A DNA stretch of 64,000 nt from Rhodococcus sp. HNM0563 (lineage in GTDB: Bacteria; Actinomycetota; Actinomycetes; Mycobacteriales; Mycobacteriaceae): NCBI RefSeq assembly GCF_012726195.1, contig NZ_JAASAF010000002.1:248001-312000 (forward strand). The letters are read 5' to 3'. This document shows positions 16,310 through 31,300 of the stretch, one piece after another. The translations under genes were made by a program, and so were the position numbers. Each line of letters opens with the position of its first letter. Positions within the stretch are counted from its first letter, which is position 1. The notes beneath the pieces are model-generated. The model was given only the letters and a program-made list of their open reading frames with translations. It made no database searches and was not told where the DNA came from.

Positions 16310-19300
16310 GCGCAGCCACATCGCTGGAACGAGCAAGCTCGTCGACCGAAGCAGCGAGGGCGACCACCGTCGGCGACTCGAACAGCATCCGCACGGGCAC
16401 CCGCGCATCCACTGCCGCACCCACTCGGGATGCGACTTGCGTCGCACTGAGGGAGTTGCCGCCGAGTTCGAAGAATCCGTCGTCGAGGCCGACACGTTCG
16501 ACGCCAAGCACGGCACCGAACACGGACGCCACGATCTCTTCGGTCGGCGTCACCGGTGCCCGGAATTCCCGCGCCTCGAATTCCGGTTCCGGAAGTGCCC
16601 TGCGGTCGAGTTTGCCGGAGGTGTTGAGCGGCATCGCCTCGAGTACGACGAGAGCATCCGGAAGCATGTACGACGGCAACTGCTCTGCCGCTGCATCACG
16701 AACGGATTCGACGTTCACGTCCGAACCGGAAGCGGGGACGATATAGCCGACGAGCCGATCCGACACCACCGCGACTGCCGCCGCCGCGACCGTGTCCAGC
16801 GCCTGCAGCACCGTCTCGATTTCGCCGATTTCGATGCGTAGGCCACGCAGTTTGATCTGATGGTCGCTGCGGCCCAGGTATTCGAGTTCTCCCGCCGTCG
16901 TCCAGCGCACGACGTCGCCTGTGCGATACATCCGTGTGCCGCTTGCGCTGTGGGGGTCGGCGACGAAACGCGACGCTGTCTGGCCGGTGGCGTTCTCGTA
17001 GCCGCGCGCCACCTGCGGCCCCGCGACGTAGAGTTCGCCGCGCACACCGACAGGAACAGGCTGCAGACGCGCATCGAGCACCAGCAAGGTCGTACCTGCG
17101 ACCGCCGTGCCGATCGGTACGCTGCGCCCCGCACGGGATGTCCCTGCCCGGTGAGCGACCTGGATCGTGGTTTCCGTCGGGCCGTACAGGTTGTGGATCT
17201 GCGCGCCGAGCACATCACGGACTCGTTCGGCGGTAGCGGAGCGTAGGGCCTCACCACCCGAGAACACTTGCTGCAGAGACCCTCCGGGATCCTCGTCGAC
17301 GACGAGGTCGAGTACCGACGGCACGAACTGCGCGACGGTCACCTTCTCCGCGGCAATCACCGACGCGAGATACGCAGGGTCGGCGTGGCCCTCGGAGTCT
17401 GCCACCACCAGGCGCGCGCCGATGCGTGTGGCCAGCAGCAATTCCCACACGGATGCGTCGAAGGTGACGGGTGTCTTCCACAAGATCACGTCGTCGCAGG
17501 TCAGCCCGAGTGTGTGCTGCATCCAGTCGAGCTGGGTGTTCAGCGCGCGATGGGTGACGGCGACGCCCTTGGGCCTGCCCGTCGACCCTGAGGTGAACAG
17601 CACATACGCGAGGTGATCTGGGCGCAGCGGTGCAAGCCGGTCGCCGTCGGTGATCGGTGATGTGTCGTTGGAGGCACCGACGGAATCGACCTCGAGCATC
17701 GGAATCGGCAGTTCGGTCGTGGAGGAGCGGACGAGCGCGAGAACAGGTTTCGCGGTCTCGACGATGTGCGCGATACGTTCGGCCGGGTGGTCGGGGTCGA
17801 GCGGGACGTACGCGCCACCTGCCTGCAGGATCGCGTGGATGCCGACGAGCAGGTCGAGACTGCGCTCCATGTACACCGCGACACGTGTCTCCGGCCCGAC
17901 GCCACGCGCGATCAGTGCACGAGCCAGCCCTGCGACACGTTCGTCGAATTCACGACTGGTCAAGGACATCTCGGCCGAGGTGACCGCAATTGCCTCGGAA
18001 TACGGATCGGGGATCCCCTTGTCCACAACAAGTTCCGGCCCCACACCGAACGCCAGGACTCGGGCCCGCTCGGCGTCGTCGAGCAACGGCAGCGCAGTGA
18101 TACGCAGGTCCGGATCTGCAACGACCGCACTCAGCAGCCGGGTGAAGCGCTCTGCGAACGACACGACGGTCGAGTTGTCGAACAGGTCGGTCGCATACGT
18201 CCACTCCACTGCGATGCCGGCGGGTGCGCCGTCGTCGTCGAACCGTTCGACCGCAGTGATCTGCAGGTCGACCTTGGCTTCACCGAGGTCTGCGTCGATC
18301 GGCTCGATCCGGACGTCGCCGAGCTCGAAGTGGCGGCGCTCCATGTTCTGGAGAGTGAGCATCACCTGGAACAGCGGGTTCCGTGCCTGAGACCGGGGCG
18401 GGTCGAGAACCTCGACGAGTCGCTCGAACGGCACGTCTGCGTGTGCGAAGGCGCCGAGGGCGATGTCTCGGGAACGCGACAGCAATGTCGAGAACGTCTC
18501 GTCGGGGTCGACGCGGGTGCGGAGCACGAGGGTGTTGACGAACATGCCGATGAGGTCGTCGAGCGCCTGGTCGCCACGGCCGGCGACGGGGGTGCCTACC
18601 ACGATGTCGTCGGTGGCACTCAGCCACGCGAGCTCAGCGCTCAGAGCGCTGTGCAGCACCATGAACAGCGTTGCGTTCCTGCTTCGAGCCAGATCGAGCA
18701 GGCCCCGGTGAGTCGAGGCATCGAGTCCGATGCGGTGGGTTGCGCCGCGGTACGACGCCACGGCCGGTCGCGCACGATCGGCCGGTAGTTCGAGGACGTC
18801 GGGGACGCCGTCGAGGGCGCCCGTCCAGTAGTCGATCTGCCGCGAGATGACGCTCGTCGGATCGTCTTCGGAGCCGAGTATGTCGCGTTGCCACAGACTG
18901 TAGTCGGCGTACTGCACGTCGAGCGGCGCCCAGGCCGGGGCTTCTCCGGTCGACCTGGCCGCGTACGCGACCATGACGTCGCGGAGCATCGGCCCGATCG
19001 AGAAACCGTCGGCGGCGATGTGGTGCACGACGACGACGAGGACGAACTCGCACTCACCCACGCGGAGCAGGCGTGCGCGGACGGGTACGTCCGCGGTCAC
19101 GTCGAACCCAGACCGGATGACGCCGGTGACGACCTCGATCGCCCTGCCCGGTTCGACGTCCTCTTCGATGAGATCGAGGGTGAACTCGGAGACAGGCCTG
19201 ATGACCTGCACTCCGGCACCGTCGATCTCGGGGTAGACGGTCCGCAGGATCTCGTGGCGTGCAACGAGATCGCCGACAGCGCCGCGTAGCGCGTCGACGT

Positions 19301-22300
19301 CCAGCTCGCCGGTGAGTCTGATCGCCGCGGGGATGTTGTAGGCAGCCGAGTCCGGAACGAACCGGTTGATAAACCACATCCGTTGCTGTGCCGGCGACAA
19401 CGGCACCAGTTCGGGACGTTCCCCCGCCACGAGCGGGCGTCGTTCTCCACCCGCGGTCTGTTCCAGGACTGCGACGGCGAGGTTTTCGACCGTCGGGTGC
19501 TCGAACAACACCCGCACCGGGACGGTGGTGCCCAGTTCGGCACCCAGACGTGCCGTGACCCGGGTGGCGCTCAGCGAGTTGCCGCCGAGCGCGAAGAAGT
19601 CGTCATCGACGCCCACGCGGTCGAGCCCGAGTACGTCGCCGTACACGCCGGCGACGATCTGCTCGACGGGTGTGGATGGCGCCCGGAACGGTGTCGTGTC
19701 GAGGGTCGGCGCGGGCAGGGCACGTCGGTCGACCTTGCCGTTGACGTTGAGCGGCAGCGCGTCGAGCACCACCCAGGCCGACGGCACCATGTAGGTCGGA
19801 AGTCGGGAGCCCAGCGCCTTCTTCAGGACATCCGTGGCGAGGGTCCGGTCTCCCACGACGTATGCCACGAGTTGCTCACCGAGCCGCGGATCGCGGTGGG
19901 CGACGACCACGGCCTGGGCCACGGTGCTCTCGTTGCGCAGCGCGGTCTCGATCTCCCCGAGTTCGATACGGAACCCGCGCACCTTCACCTGGAAGTCGGT
20001 GCGGCCCAGGTACTCGAGGGTTCCCTTGTCGGTCCAGGTCACGAGGTCGCCGGTACGGTACATCCGTGTTCCCGGAGTGAACGGATTTGCGACGAAGTGG
20101 TCCGCGGTCAGATCGGCGCGTCCGATGTAGCCGCGCGCCAACTGTGCGCCCGCGAGGTACAGCTCACCCGGCACTCCGACCGGTACCACCTGGAATCGTT
20201 CGTCCAGGACGTACAGGCGCGTGTTCCATTCGGGTCCGCCGATCGACACGGTGGCGGTGTCGTCGTCCGTGACGTCGTGCCAGGTCACCGACACGGCGGC
20301 TTCGGTGGGGCCGTACAGGTTCGACAGTGTGGGCTCGGGCGCTGTGCTTCGGATGCGCTGCGCGAGATCGGGCGGCAGGGCCTCACCGATCGCGAGTACA
20401 CGACGCAACGATGCGGGTAACTCACCTCGAGCTGTCAGTGCTTCGAGCATCGACGGAACTGCGTGCAGGGTCGTCACCGCGGAGTCGTCCATCAGTGCCG
20501 CAAGGTAGGCGGGGTCGCGGTGGCCGTCGGGTTCGGCGATGACGAGCCGCGCCCCGGAGACGAGCGCAGACCAGAACTGCCACACCGACAGGTCGAACGT
20601 GGCCGCGGTGGCGAGGAGCACCGCGTCGCCGGGGCCGAGCCCGAACTGTTCACGCTTCCACTGCAATTGGTTGGCGATCGCGGAGTGCGACACCGCGACA
20701 CCCTTGGGGCGGCCTGTCGAACCCGATGTGAAGATCACGTAGGCGGTGTGATCGGGTCTCAGTGGCGCGACACGTTCGTTGTCGGCGACGGGTGTCGCCG
20801 GAAGATCGCTGCGTTCGTCGACGTGCAGCACCGGGTGTGTTCGGGTGTCGAACGTGTCGTCGGTGGTGAGCACACAGACGGGTGCTGCGGTGTCGAGGAT
20901 GTAGGCCGTGCGGTCGGCGGGTTGGTCCGGGTCGAGCGGCAGGTAGGCGCCGCCGGCCTTCACGACCGCATACATGCCCACGACGAGTTCGACGGAGCGA
21001 CGCATGCCGAGCGCCACGACGGACTCCGGCCCGACACCCGCAGCGATGAGGTGGCGGGCCAGCCGGTTGACGCGCGCGTCGAATTCGATGTAGGTCAGCT
21101 GCGTGTCCGGTGCGTCGAGGGCGAGCGCGTCGGGGGTGGCAGCAACCTGCGCATCGAACAGTGACACCAACGTTGCCGGCGCAACGTCGTGGTCGGAGTC
21201 GTTGAAGTCGTGGATGATCCGACGACGTTCGGTGTCGGAAATGATCTGCAGGTCGCCCACCGCAGCGGCCGGATTCGCGACGAGAGCTTCGAGCAGGCGC
21301 ACGAACCGGCCGGCGAAGACGGTCACGCTGGCCTCGTCGAACAGCGCCGACGCGTAGGTGACGAATCCCGACATGCCGGCAGCGGCACCCGCCTCGTCGT
21401 ACTCGTCCTGGACGATCCAGTGCAGATCGAACTGCGATGTGCGGTGCTCGAGCTCAACGGGAGAAACGCTCAGTCCCGGCAGCTCGATGGAGGTCGGGGC
21501 CACATTCTGGAACGAGAATCCAACCTGGAAGAGCGGGTGCCGCGCGGTCGAGCGCGGCGGATCCAACACTTCGACGAGCCGCTCGAACGGGACGTCGGCG
21601 TGGGCGAACGCCTGCAGATCGCTCTCCCGGACCGCAGCGAGCAGGTCGGTGAACGACGAGTCCGCCTGCACATCGGCGCGGAGCACGAGGGTGTTGACGA
21701 ACATGCCGACGAGATCGTCGAGTGCGGGCTCACCGCGACCCGCGATGGGGGTGCCCACCGCGATGTCGTCGGTACCCGACAGGCGAGACAGGAGCACAGC
21801 GAGGGCGGCATGCACCACCATGAACGGTGTCGCGTGGTGGGCACGAGCGAGCTCGACGAGGCGCGCATGCAGCGCCCCGTCGATCGAGAACTCGATCTGC
21901 GCGCCCTCGTACGACTGCGCTGCCGGACGCGGACGATCGGTAGGTAATTGCAGCAGGTCTGGCAGGCCGTCCAGCGTGCGGCGCCAGAAGTCGAGCTGCC
22001 GGGTCAACACCGAATCGGGGTCGTTTTCGTCGCCGAGTACGTGTCGCTGCCACAGGGTGTAATCGGCGTATTGGACGTCGAGCGGGCTCCACGCCGGAGT
22101 GTCCCCTGCAACCGCCGCGCTGTAGGCGACGAGGAGATCGCGGACGAAGGGTGCCATCGACGAGCCGTCGGCGGCGATGTGGTGCACCGCCATCGCGAAG
22201 ATGTGGTCACCGTCGGCGCGCTCGAACAGTCGTGTCCGCAGAGGTACCGCGGCGGTGACGTCGAACGGTTGGACGACGAAATCGACCACGGCAGCGAACA

Positions 22301-25300
22301 TCGAATCCTCGCCGGGGCGTGCGATATCCAACCCGGGGACCGCCTGCTCCACCGGAAGGATGAGCTGCTGCGGACCATCCTCCGTCTCGGGGTAGACAGT
22401 GCGCAGGGTTTCGTGGCGCTCCACGACATGTGTGATCGCTGCCCGCAACGCGTCGACGTCGAGGCCGCCGCGCACGTGCAGGGCCATGGGCAGGTTGTAC
22501 GCCGTCGAATCGGGATCGAACCGGTTGAGGAACCACATCCGCTGCTGCGCCAACGACAGCGGGATATGTTCGGGCCGGTCATATTTCACCAGTACCGGCC
22601 GCGCACCCTCCCCGGCGCTGCCCGCCACCACTGCGGCGAGCGCACTCACCGTCGGGTTCTCGAACACGGCACGCACAGGCACCGTGGTGTCGAGTGCCGT
22701 GCCGAGGCGAGCGACGAGCTGGGTGGCGATGAGCGAGTTGCCGCCGAGTTCGAAGAAGTCGTCGTCGAGCCCCACGCGCGCGGTGCCGAGCAGGTCGGCG
22801 TAGACGGCGGCGACGGTCTGCTCGACGGGGCTCTCGGGCGCACGGAAGGCTCGGGCTTCGATACCGGGGACGGGGAGGGCTTTCCGGTCGAGCTTGCCGT
22901 GCGCGGTGATCGGCAGAGTGTCGAGGACGAGGATCTGCGCGGGCACCATGTAGGCGGGCAGTTCGTCAGCGAGTCGGTCGCGGATCTGCTGCGGATCGAC
23001 GGCGGCGCCGGTCGCGGGCACTGCGTATCCGATGATCCGGTCGCCGGTGTGCGGGTCGGAATGCACGACGACGACAGCCTGTGCGACGTCGTCACCTCGG
23101 GTGAGCGCGGATTCGATCTCGCCGAGTTCGATGCGCAGGCCACGCACCTGAACCTGTGCGTCGCTGCGACCGATGAAATCGAGTTCGCCTGCGGGAGTGC
23201 GCCGCACGAGGTCGCCCGTGCGGTACATGAGATCGCCGGTGAACGAATTCGCGACGAATCGGGACGCGGTCAGAGACGGGCGGCGGTGGTAGCCGCGCGC
23301 GAGGCCTGCCCCGGACAGGTACAGCTCACCGATGACACCGTCGGGCACGGGCCGGAGCCGGTTGTCGAGCACCACGGCACCGGAACCTTCGATGGGTGTG
23401 CCGATGGTGATCTCGTCGCCCGGCGACAGAGCCGCGGTGGCGGTGATGATGATGGTGGTTTCGGTGGGGCCGTAGCTGTTGATGAACCGGCAGGCCGGGC
23501 CGAACCGTTCGACGAGTTCGGGAGGGCACACGTCGCCGCCCACGACGACGGCTTCGAGTTCGGGCAGTTCGCCGGCGGTGAGGGTGCCGAGGGCTGCGGG
23601 CGCGGTGAGGATATGTGTGACGCGCTCGCGTCCGAGCAGGTCGGTGAGCTCGGCGCCGCCGACGATGTCCGGGGGCGCGACCACCATGGTGGCGCCGGCG
23701 GAGAACGCGGCGATCTGTTCGAACACCGATGCGTCGAAGCTCGACGACGAGAACCGCAGCAGCCGCGATGCCGTGTCGAGGCCGAGTTCCGGTCGGTGCC
23801 CGGCCGTGAACGCAGCCAGGCCGCGGTGGGTGACCACGACGCCCTTGGGGGTGCCGGTGGAGCCCGAGGTGTAGATCATGTATGCCGCGGACAGTGCCGT
23901 GATTGCCGGTGCGAGTGGAGTTTCGGGCTGGTCTTCGGCGTCGATCGACAGCCAAGGGATACCGGACGGTCCGGTGCCGAGCCCGATGTTCGCGTCCGAG
24001 TCGGCCAGCAGGTATTCGATGCGTGCCGCGGGCAGCGCCGGATCGATCGGTACGAACATCGCTCCGGTCTTCACGACCGCCCACAACGCCACGATCGCGT
24101 CGATCGAGCGTGGGAACGACAGTGCCACTACGGTTTCCGGACCGGCACCGTGCGCGGTCAGTTTGTGCGCCAGGCGGGTGGAAGCGCGGTCGAGTTCGGT
24201 GTAGGTGAGACGCCGGGTGCCGTCGGTGGCGGCGATGCCGGTGGGATTGGCGGTCACGCCGGCAGCGAAGATCTGCGGCAGCGTCTGCGGGGGCAATGCG
24301 GCGGGCACCGCGTGAGCGAGCGCGCGCGAGGTCTCTGCATCGTCGAGTACCGGCAGGTCGCCCACTGCGAGGGTCGGCTCGGACGCGATCGCACCGAGCA
24401 GTCGTGTCCACCGCTCGGCGAGAGTCGCGGCGGTGTCTTCGTCGAACAGGTCTGTCGCGTAGGTGAGCGATCCGGCAAGCGACTCGTCGTCGCCATCACG
24501 GACGGTGAATTCGAGATCGACCTTGGCGACGTCGATGCCGGGGTCGAGGGGCTCGACCGTGAGGCCGGGTAGCTCGAGGGTTCCGGTGCCCTGGTTCTGC
24601 AACGACAGCGACACCTGGAACAGCGGTGCATGCGCCTGTGAACGGACGGGGTCGACGGCGTCGACGATCTCCTCGAACGGCACGTCGGCATGGCCGAATG
24701 CGGCGAGATCGATGTCGCGGACCTGTTCGAGGAACTCGGCGAACCCGGTCGCCGGGTCGATGCGGGTGCGCAGCGCGAGGGTCCCCACGAACATGCCGAC
24801 GAGATCGTCGAGTGCGGCGTCTCCGCGCCCGGCGATGGGCGTGCCGATGCTGATGTCGTCGGTGGATCCGAGCCTGCCGAGCAGCACGGCGAGCGCCGCG
24901 TGCAGCACCATGAAGCGGGTCGCGCCGTGGCTTCGGGCCAGGTTGTCGAGCGCGTGCACGGTGTCGGGGCGGATGCGGAATTCGGTGCGGGCACCGCGCT
25001 GTGAGGCAACGGCGGGTCGCGGGCGGTCGGCGGGTAGATCGAGCACCGCGGGCTTGTCGGCGAGCGTGTCGGTCCAGTACGCGAGTTGGCGCGCCGAGAT
25101 CGATGCGGGGTCCGAGGGGTCGCCGAGCAAGGCACGTTGCCACAGCGCGTAATCGGCGTACTGCACGGCGAGGGGGGCCCACGCGGGTTCCGTTCCGGAC
25201 AGTCGCGCCTGGTAGGCGACGAGTATGTCGCGGGCGAGCGGCATCGTCGAGGCGCCGTCGGCGGCGATGTGGTGCACCACGACGACGAGGATGTGCTCGT

Positions 25301-28300
25301 CGTCGGCGAGCTGGAGCAGTGCTCCGCGAGCGGGGGTCTCGTCGGTGACGTCGAACCCGTGACCGGCGACGGCGACGATCTCGTCGCGCACCGTGTCGGC
25401 GGTGGCTGCGCGCGGGGTGAGGTCGAGCGGTGCGGCGTCGAGCACCACCTGATGCGGTAGCGCCCCATGCCGTGATGGCCGAATGTCACCTTCGGTCAGT
25501 TGGACTGACTCGGGGTGACGTTCGGCTATGGGGAAGAGGGTGCGGAGGATCTCGTGCCGCTGCACGACATCGTCGACCGCCGCCTGGAGCGCATCGACGT
25601 CGAGGCGACCGGTCAGGCGCACCGCGACGGGAATGTTGTAGAGCGGTGATGCGGGATCGAACCGGTTGATCAGCCACATCCGCTGTTGCGCGGGCGAGAG
25701 CGGGATGTGCTCGGGCCGTGTACCTGCGGTCAGTGGCGGGCGCTGATCCGGGGTGCCTTCGCGGACGGCGACCGCGAGCGCCGCGACCGTGGGGTTCTCG
25801 AAGAGCGCACGCACACCCAACGACGAGTCGAGCCGCGCGATCACCCGCGTCGCCGACAGCGAGTTGCCGCCGAGTGCGAAGAAGTCGTCGTGCGCACCGA
25901 CCCGGTCGACGCCGAGGATCTCGGCGTACACCTCGGCGACCCGCACTTCCTCCGCGCTGCGCGGTTCGACGAACTCGGATGCGGCGAAGACAGGTTCGGG
26001 GAGCGCGCGGGTGTCGATCTTGCCTGCGCCCGTGCGGGGGAAAGCGTCTACGACGGTGATCGACGACGGCACCATGTATGCGGGCAGCACGTGCGCGGCA
26101 TGCACGGACAGCTCGGCCGGATCGACCCGTCCGGTCACGTACGACACGAGGGTGCCGGTCGCCTCATGCGACACGGTCACCGCTGCATCGACCCCCGGAT
26201 GGCCGGCGAGCACCGCGTCGATCTCCGACAGTTCGATGCGGTGACCACGCACCTTCACCTGGAAGTCGGTGCGCCCCAGGTAATCGAGGTGGCCGTCGAC
26301 CCGACGGACGAGGTCGCCGGTGCGGTACATGAGTCCGCCGTGCAGCGGGTTCGCGACGAATCGGGATGCGGTGAGCGCCGCCTGATCGTGGTAGCCGCGG
26401 GCAAGACCGGCGCCGTACACGTAGAGCTCCCCGGGGACTCCTGCGGGGACGGGACGCAGCCGCGTGTCGAGCACCACCACGCCGGTGCCGAGCACGGGCC
26501 GGCCGATTCGCACGGGCGCACCCGTCGTCATCGGTCCGAAATGGGTGGCCATGATGGTCGACTCGGTCGGGCCGTAGGCGTTGAACATCTCGCGTCCCGG
26601 TGCCCACTGCTCGACGAGCGATGGTTCGCATGCTTCGCCGCCGACAACGACGCCTCGAACATGTTCGAGGCGTGCGGGGTTCAGTGTCGCGAGGGCAGCG
26701 GGGGTGAGGAAGAGGTGAGTCACACCCGCGAGGTGTTCTTCGAGTTCGGTGCCGCCGTAGACGTCGGAGGGGACCAACTGGAGTGTTGCTCGTCCACCGA
26801 TGGCCATGAAGATCTCGAGTAGCGACGCATCGAAACTCGGGGATGCGAACGCTGCGACCCGGTCACCGGGTTGCACCCGATAGTGGCGTTGTTGCTCGGC
26901 GACGAAGGCGGCGAGCCCGCGGTGAGTGACGACGACGCCCTTGGGCACACCCGTCGACCCGGAGGTGTAGATCAGGTAGGCGGCCTCGTCCGGGCGCGGC
27001 ACGCGATCGGAGATCGGCCGATCGTCTCCGCTGGAATGTGGTGACACCCAGGTGGCGTCGCCGGGCAGCGCCGTGGCGGCCACACCCAGGCGCGCACCGG
27101 AGTCGGTGAGCATGTGCTCGATACGCGCAGCGGGATAGCCGGGGTCGACGGGCAGGAATACGGCACCGGTCTTGGCGACGGCCCACAAGGCGATCACCGA
27201 GTCCACCGACCGCGGCAGTGCGACCGCGACGACCGATCCGGGCGCTGCCCCGGCCTCGATGAGGTTGCGGGCGAGGATGTTCGATCGTCGATCCAGTTCG
27301 CGGTAGGTCAGGGTTGCGGAGCCGGAGACGAGGGCGAGTGCCTCGGGGTCGGATGCGGCGTCGGCGAACAGGACGGGCAGGGGCCGGTAGGGGGCGGAGT
27401 CCGGGGCCTGCATCAGAGTGATGCGTTCGTCGTCCGTCAGCAGCTCGACGTCGCCCACTGCCGACTGCGGGTCGGCCGCGGCACCGGAGAGCACGCGTAC
27501 ATACCGCTCCAGCATCACGGCTGCGGTGCGGTCGTCGAACAGGTCGCGTGCGAACGTCAATGCGACGGTCGCGTGGTCGTCGTGCTCGGTGACCGCGAAT
27601 TCCAGATCGAACTTGGCGATACCGAAATCGACGGGAAGAACTTCGATTTCGAGACCGGGTAGCGACACGGAGGTCGGACGCGGCACTTCGAGTGCCAGGA
27701 CGGTCTGGAACACCGGGTGGTGTGAGGTGGCCCGTGCCGTGCCCAGGGCGTCGACGAGCCGCTCGAACGGCAGATCCGCATGTGCATAGGCCGCGAGGTC
27801 GACATCGCGTACCCGCGCAAGCACATCGGTGAACGACTCGCCGGAGGCCACCGACACGCGCAGCGGAAGCGTGTTGACGAACATGCCGATGACATCGTCG
27901 AGGTTCGACTGTCCGCGCCCGGCGACCGGTGTGCCGATGGTGATGTCGCCGGTGCCGCTCAGCCGGGCCAGCAGCACCGCGAGTGCGGCGTGCAGCACCA
28001 TGAACAGCGACGCACCGCGCTCGCGCGCGAGTTCGTCGAGTTGCGAGTACAGCTGCGGGTCGAGTTCGGCCGACACGGTGCCGCCGCGGAACGACGGGAC
28101 CGCGGGACGACGGCGGTCGGTGGGGACGTCGGACACCTCGGGCGCACCGGCGAGAGTGTCGCGCCAGAAGCCGAGTTGACGGGCACCGAGCGAGTCGGGG
28201 TCGTCGACGTCGCCGAGTAGGTCATGTTGCCAGATGGCGAAGTCTGCGTACTGGACGGGCAGGGGCTCCCAGGTAGGGGCGTTACCGAGGACTCGGGTGC

Positions 28301-31300
28301 CGTAGGCCGCGACGAGGTCTCGGGCGAGTGCCTGCATGGACCACCCGTCGATGGCGATGTGGTGCACCACCAGCACGAGCACGTGGCTGTCGACGATTGC
28401 GCCGTCGGCGCTGCTCTCGCGCAGCACCGTCAGTGCGACGGGCGGCGCGGCAGTGACGTCGAAGCCGCGTCCCACCACCGCGCGCAGTCTCTCGTCGAGC
28501 GGGCCGTCGAGTGGCTCGATCGCCGGCACCCGTCCGGTCTCGGAGACGGGCAGGATCTGCTGGTACGGGCCGTCGCCGGAGTCGGGGTAGCGGGTGCGCA
28601 GCGTCTCGTGGCGTCCGGCGATGTCGATCACGGCGGCGCGCAGCGCTTCCTCGTCGAGGACACCGGTGAGCCGCAATGCGACCGCGACGTTGTAGGCGCC
28701 GGATGCGGGGTCGAAACGGTTGACGAACCACATGCGCGCTTGCGCGGGCGACAGCGGGATCCGCTGAGGGCGTGGTCGCGGGGCCGGCTGCCTCCGCTGT
28801 TCGTCGCGGCGGCCGTCGATGGTTCGGGCCAGCCCTGCGACCGTGGGATTGTCGAACAGGTCGCGTACCTGCAGGCGGGTGCCGAAGTGGTCGTCGAGCC
28901 GGGCGAGCAGCCGGGTCGCGGTGAGCGAGTTGCCACCGAGGTCGAAGAAGCTCGTCGTCGCTCCGACACGGTCGTGGCCGACGACTTCGGCGATCACCGC
29001 GGCGACGACGTGTTCGGTACCCGACGCCGGTGCGACATGCTCGGCGGATCCGAATTCGGGTTCCGGCAGGGCCTTCCGGTCGAGTTTGCCGTTGGCGGTG
29101 ACCGGCATCGCATCGAGGGACACGGCGAGGGTCGGGACCATGTGTCGTGGGAGCCGCGACTCGGCGTGTGCGAGAGCCGCATCACGGTCGCCCACCACGT
29201 ACGCGACGAGGTGTTCACCGGCGGCGGCGTCGCGATGCAACACGACGACGGCCTGGGTCACGGTGTCGGGCTCGAGCAGTACGGCTTCGATCTCGCCGAG
29301 TTCGATGCGCTGGCCTCGAAGCTTGACCTGGAAGTCGCTGCGGCCGACGTACTCGAGGGCCCCGTCGGCGCGCCACCGGACCAGGTCGCCCGTACGGTAC
29401 AGACGCCCGTTGCCCGCGGGGGCGGCGACGAACCGTTCCGCCGTCAGCCCTGGGGCACCGTAGTAGCCGGCCGCGAGCTGTACGCCACCGAGATAGAGCT
29501 CGCCTTCGACTCCGATGGGCACGGGACGCATGCGCCGGTCGAGCACCCGCACCGACGTATTCCATACAGGCGTACCGATAGGGACCGGGGTTTCGCCGGG
29601 CACCGTCTCGTGGGCGGTGACATCGACGGCCGCTTCGGTCGGTCCGTACAGGTTGTGCACGGGCACGGCGAGCGCCTCGGCCACCTGCGACACGCTCGCC
29701 GCGGTCAGTGCCTCACCGCTGGTGAAGATCTGTCGCAGGGCACCGCACCGCGGCAGGTCACCTTCCGCGAGGAAGACCTCGAGCATCGACGGAACGAAAT
29801 GCACTGTGGTGACATGATGTTCGGCGATCACTCGCGACAGGTAGCGAGGGTCGCGGTGCCCGTCCGGGGTTGCGAGCACCACGGCGGCACCGGTGAGCAG
29901 TGGCCAGAACAACTCCCAGACCGACACGTCGAAGGTCGCAGGTGTTTTCTGCAGAACGACGTCGTCGCCCGTCAGCGGGTATCGACCCTGCATCCATTGC
30001 AGCCGGTTGACGATGCTGCGGTGCGAGATCGCCACGCCCTTGGGCCGGCCGGTGGAGCCAGAGGTGAACAACACATATGCGAGGTCGTCGGGGTGCAGGG
30101 GACGACGGCGATCGGCGTCGGTGACCACGCTGTCGGAGAACGACAGTGCGTCGGGCAGCGCGTCGAGCACACGAGCGGGACGTGCCGTGTCGAGGACGTG
30201 CCTGGTGCGCTGCTCAGGCTGGTCGGGATCGATGGGGACGTAGGCCGCGCCTGCGGTGACGACGGCGTGGATCGCCACGAGCTGGTCGAGCGACCGCGGC
30301 ATCGCGACGGCCACGAGATCTCCGGAACCGATTCCGTCGGCGATCAGCGCCCGCGCGACCCGATGCACGCGTCCCGCGAACGCTCCGTAGCTCAATACTG
30401 CGCCGCCGTCGACGACGACCGCGGTGCCGTCGGGGGTGCGTTCCGACTGCTCGCAGAGGAGGTCGGGAAGTGTCCTGGCGGGAAGCGCGACCATCTCGCC
30501 GCGCTCGAAGTTCGCGATCACGCCGAGTTCGCCGGGCACGAATACGTCGACATCGCGGATGTGCGTGTCGGGATGCGCGACGAAGGTTTCGAGTACGCCG
30601 AGCAGTCGCTGCACGAGCCGTTCGACGGTGGCGCGATCGAACAGGTCGGTGCGGAAACGCACGCTCAACCGCAGGGTGGGTTCGAGGATCGCCATCACGG
30701 TGATCGGATAGTGCGTGGCGTCGCGGGCATCGATGTCCGTCACGTGCATCCCGGCGAGATCGGTGGTCTCGTCGAAACCTGCACGGTCGACGGGGTACGA
30801 CTCGAAGACGGTCAGCGTGTCGAAGAGGGTTCCTGCGCCGGCGCGCTCCTGGATCGCGCCGAGTCCGACGTGGTGATGCTCCAGCATTGCGACCTGGTCG
30901 TCCTGCACGCGCCGGAGCAGGTCGACGACGGTGTCGGCCTCGTCGAGCCGGACCCGCACCGGCAGGGTGTTGATGAACAGGCCGAGCATGGACTCCACAC
31001 CGGGCAGTTCGGCCGGGCGCCCCGAGACGGTGGCGCCGAACACGACGTCGTCGCGGCCCAGTACGCGTCCGAGAACGAGCGCCCATGCCGTCTGCACCAG
31101 GGTGTTGACGGTGACATCGGTGTCGCGGCGGGCGACGAGGCCCGTGCGGAGCCACGCGGGCAGTTCGACGTCGATCTGCTCGGGATCGACGTCGAGCACC
31201 TCCCCGGCATGCGGGGCGACCAACGTGGGGTCGGTGAGCCCCGACAGTGCATCGCCCCACGCCTGCAGCGACCGGTTGTGGTCCTGGGCGTTCCACCACC

